NCBI GenBank assembly: GCA_965644295.1
Contig: CBFFRP010000052.1
Span: 21,721 to 85,720, forward strand
Origin: Paraphysomonas bandaiensis
Taxonomy: Eukaryota > Chrysophyceae
Direction: 5' to 3'
DNA: 64,000 bases
The position numbers and the translations under genes were made by a program. Every line of letters starts with the position of its first letter. Position 1 is the stretch's first letter. The notes under the pieces were generated by a model, which was not told the origin of the DNA, ran no database searches, and saw only the letters and a list, made by a program, of their open reading frames with translations. Shown here one piece after another: positions 61,675 through 64,000 of the stretch.

Positions 61675-62290
61675 CGTTTTAGAACAAGAGTGTGAGGGGG
61701 TTCCTGAGGAACCGAGACCCTCCAGTGTGATGGAAGGGAAGGAGGCAGGGGCCTCCGACCGAGAACTTCCAAAGAGTGTTTTAGATTATGAGAGTGAGGG
61801 GGCTTTTGAGGAGCCGATAACCTCCAGTGTGATGGAAGGGAAGGAGGCAGGGGCCTTCGACCGAGAACTTCCAAAGAGTGTTTTAGATTATGAGAGTGAG
61901 GGGGCTTTTGAGGAGCCGATAACCTCCAGTTCAACAGAAGGGAAGGAGGCAGGGGCCTCCGACCGAGAACTTCCAAAGAGTGTTTTAGATTATGAGAGTG
62001 AGGGGGCTTTTGAGGAGCCGATAACCTCCAGTTCAACAGAAGGGAAGGAGGCAGGGGCCTCCGACCGAGAACTTCCAAAGAGTGTTTCAGATTATGAGAG
62101 TGAGGGGGCTTTTGAGGAGCCGATAACCTCCAGTTCAACGGAAGGGAAGGAGGCAGGGGCCTCCGACCGAGAACTTCCAAAGAGTGTTTTAGATTATGAG
62201 AGTGAGGGGGCTCTTGAGGGGCCGATAACCTCCAGTTCAACGGAAGGGAAGGAGGCAGGGGCCTCCGACCGAGAACTTCCAAAGAGTGGT
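61675..62290 (+). repeat. 102-bp coding tandem repeat in Gag-like region
   Basis: About six units of 102 bp encode 34 residues each, such as GASDRELPKSVLDYESEG then AFEEPITSSSTEGKEA. The inner copies are nearly identical and the first is the most diverged. The repeated protein is acidic. Confidence 0.93.
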
Positions 62291-62350
62291 TCGTATGGAA
62301 AATACTCCAAAGGTGAGTTCTGCGAATTATACTCGGATGTCATGGGTTGA
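61727..62350 (+). pseudogene. Gag-like frame of the retrotransposon
   Basis: An open frame of 207 codons made mostly of the 34-residue repeats. No capsid or zinc-knuckle motif is visible. The frame actually extends left of 61727 without a start. It ends in TGA at 62348-62350, and the protease follows in the same frame. Confidence 0.6.
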
Positions 62351-62683
62351 AATGAGCAGGGTGGGAAAAGGATGTGCAAGGCTCTGCTTGATACTGGCGC
62401 GTCGGCGAACTTTATTAGTAAAGACGTTGTACAGTGGTTGATAGAGAGTGATTCTGTTCCAATACCTGTAATTAAGAATATTGCGGGTGGCTTGAAGTCT
62501 GCTTTTGTATTGTGTAGGAGGGGTGTACCCTTTGATGTAAAAATCCTTTCGGAGGCAAAGGAGCCTCCGGGGTTGCAAGCTAGGTTAACTGCTTGGGAAT
62601 TAGATTTAAATTTTGATATTATATTAGGAATGCAGACTGTACGAGAACTAGATTTAGTTGTACATTGCCCTAATGCTTTATGA
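62351..62683 (+). pseudogene. Retroviral-type aspartic protease of the retrotransposon
   Basis: In frame with the Gag-like region after one TGA. It has CKALLDTGASANFISKDVV, in which DTGA is the active-site motif, and later a helical ILGMQ turn (FDIILGMQTVREL), the usual second protease motif. It ends at TGA 62681-62683, overlapping the next frame by four bases (ATGA). Confidence 0.85.
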
Positions 62684-63735
62684 GCGCGGACAGCGCATGG
62701 CGGTTAGCCAACGTAGTGGGAAACAGCGCATTCCTTCATGCGAGAGAGAGAGATGATCAGTCTGGGGGAGCAGTGCCTCTTGGCCTGGGCGTGCACGCGT
62801 CTTACCCTTGTGGGGGGGAACGAGCCAGCGTTCGTCTACCGCTACGCAAAAATTATGACTTTGGGGTGCAGAGCGAGTTAGCTCCACTCGAGGTAGGAAT
62901 CAATGATAGTGGCGAAGATTGGTCATACCCAGTGGAGGAGCAGTTGCTCTCTCTGGGGGTCGAGGACCCTACTAACTTCTCAACCAGGTCCGCAAGGGAC
63001 CGAGAGAATATGAAGGAGATTCGCGATGATCAATTGGAGTCTATTGATTCTGATTATTTAAGTGCGGAAAAGGATCCGCAAGTGCTTCCAGATAAGATAT
63101 TTGGATCCCCGAGTTTACAGAGTCGTATCCGGGATGTCCTGGGGGAATACAAGGAGATATTCCGATTAGAGATTCGTAAAGGGGAACCAGCCAAGCTGGA
63201 GCCTTTTGAGTTAGAAGTCCGGAACCCGTCTGACACGTGGTTGATACCGGCACATAAATTGCCTCCCCGGAGGTTAGACAGGAGTCGCCAGCGCGAGCTC
63301 CAACATTTGGTGGATAAGCTAGAGAAGTTAGGAGCAATCCAACTTAGCACAGCCACTCATTACAGTCATCCCTTTGTGGTGCCGAAGCCAGATAATAAAG
63401 GGCGGTGGGTAATAGACTATAAAAACTTAAATCGGGTCACGACTTCAGAAAGCTGGCCAATTCCAAATATAAGAGATATGATCTATAGAATTGGTGCCAG
63501 GGGGTAAACGATCCCGTGCTGGGTTGCCTTTATTACTCAAAACGGGGTGTACGAGTGGCTCCGGCTCCCCATGGGTTTAAAGTGCGCTCCATCTTATTTC
63601 CAGAGGCAAATGCAAAATATAGTGCTTGCGGGCCTGGTATATAATGAGTTTTCTTTGCATGCAATATTGGGAAATTATACAAAAAGTCTCAAGCGCATCG
63701 GAAAGTGCTCGACTGGTCAGTGGAGGCCACGGTAG
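62680..63735 (+). pseudogene. Reverse transcriptase of the retrotransposon, internally deleted
   Basis: The first frame (62680-63507) has an acidic linker, then HKLPPRRLDRSRQRELQHLV, SHPFVVPKPDNKGRWVIDYK and NLNRVTTSESWPIPNIRDMI, which are RT fingers. It stops at 63505-63507 exactly where the catalytic-Asp (first) motif should follow. A second frame resumes with FITQNGVYEWLRLPMGLKCA and PSYFQRQMQNIVLAG, then shifts before YxDD. So roughly 30 residues are lost at the first point, and the YxDD part at the second. Confidence 0.85.
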
Positions 63736-63998
63736 CATTCGATGAGCGGAAGGAGCGAATTCATGAGTGTCCCTTATTATTTTTTATGGATGATGTTTTC
63801 CCCATCTATCTATATACTGATGCATCAATAATAGGGATTGGGGCTCATTTGGTGCAAATCGTGGAGGGTCACGAGCGCACGATTGGTATGATTAGTAAGA
63901 CGTTCGAGTCAACCTTGGCGAAATGGCATACCTGTGAGCAGGAAGGATTTGCCATTTTTGTATGCCTTGAATAAGTGGGAATACTTGTTGAGAGATCG
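63705..63998 (+). pseudogene. RNase H domain of the retrotransposon, frameshifted and cut by window end
   Basis: It encodes FDERKERIHECPLLFFMDDV, then LYTDASIIGIGAHLVQ with the first catalytic Asp of RNase H, and SKTFESTLAKWHTCEQEGFA with the conserved Glu. A one-base shift in a run of T near 63955 moves the frame; afterwards LNKWEYLLRD, the typical continuation, is in another frame. Confidence 0.82.
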
Positions 63999-64000
63999 AC

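Larger units (their letters stand above)
61640..64000 (+). mobile_element. Decayed Ty3/gypsy-type LTR retrotransposon, truncated by the window
   Basis: In order: a repeat-bearing Gag-like frame, an aspartic protease with DTGA, reverse transcriptase pieces and RNase H. The order protease-RT-RNase H without an integrase between them fits Ty3/gypsy. Frameshifts and a deletion that removes the polymerase YxDD region show it is dead. No LTR was identified at the left edge, and integrase would lie beyond 64000. Confidence 0.88.

Noticed and set aside
1-64000. tRNA, rRNA or riboswitch genes
   Set aside because: No B-box-like GGTTCRANYCC with a matching A-box and cloverleaf, and no rRNA core motif, was found by eye; a tRNAscan or Rfam search would settle it.

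Overview
This is nuclear DNA of a single-celled eukaryote. Eleven protein-coding genes can be read, and most are split by short GT-AG introns, many of them 42-65 nt. The rest is AT-rich spacer packed with dispersed repeats, very long TATG microsatellites and decayed mobile elements. Several traits point, by inference only, to a flagellated stramenopile or a similar protist: a giant polycystin-1-like protein with thousands of Pro/Thr-rich SPT repeats, a two-domain voltage-gated channel with C-terminal EF-hands, and compact introns. No rRNA or tRNA gene and no organellar sequence was recognised.

Layout. 1-3.5 kb: the last exon of a broken gene, a dispersed repeat, and a stop-riddled relic resembling domain 4 of the largest RNA polymerase subunit, probably from a large DNA virus. 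3.6-10.3 kb: a six-exon gene for a protein of about 2,060 residues built from repeated membrane modules. 12.4-18.7 kb: a divergent pair, an unrecognised 621-residue protein (-) and a 1,049-residue two-domain cation channel (+). 20.2-22.8 kb: a TATG array, then a type II membrane JmjC/cupin protein. 22.8-24.4 kb: repeats, including a 493-bp foldback element. 24.4-28.6 kb: a divergent pair, a WW/membrane/GOLD protein (-) and an RsuA/RluB-type pseudouridine synthase (+), separated by an array of about 145 TACA units. 29.9-48.1 kb: a single-exon polycystin-1-like gene of 5,616 codons (-), divergent from a small four-intron-phase-consistent gene of unknown function (+). 48-54 kb: repeats, an orphan exon, a non-LTR retrotransposon relic and a 592-codon element-like ORF. 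54-56.6 kb: a divergent pair, a secretory tandem SET-like protein (-) and an ankyrin protein (+), again around a TATG array. 58.6-60.3 kb: a class I methyltransferase with a TPR-like N-terminus (-), with a 1-kb TATG array just upstream. 61.6-64 kb: a decayed Ty3/gypsy-type retrotransposon that runs off the window.

The genes do not form one pathway. Several have membrane or secretory features: the repeat-module protein, the channel, the polycystin-like receptor, the JmjC protein, the WW-GOLD protein and the SET protein. The clearest organisational signals are the run of divergent gene pairs and the location of every long TATG array directly upstream of gene starts.

Exon borders were chosen by hand from GT-AG sites and reading-frame continuity. 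They have not been tested against transcripts.
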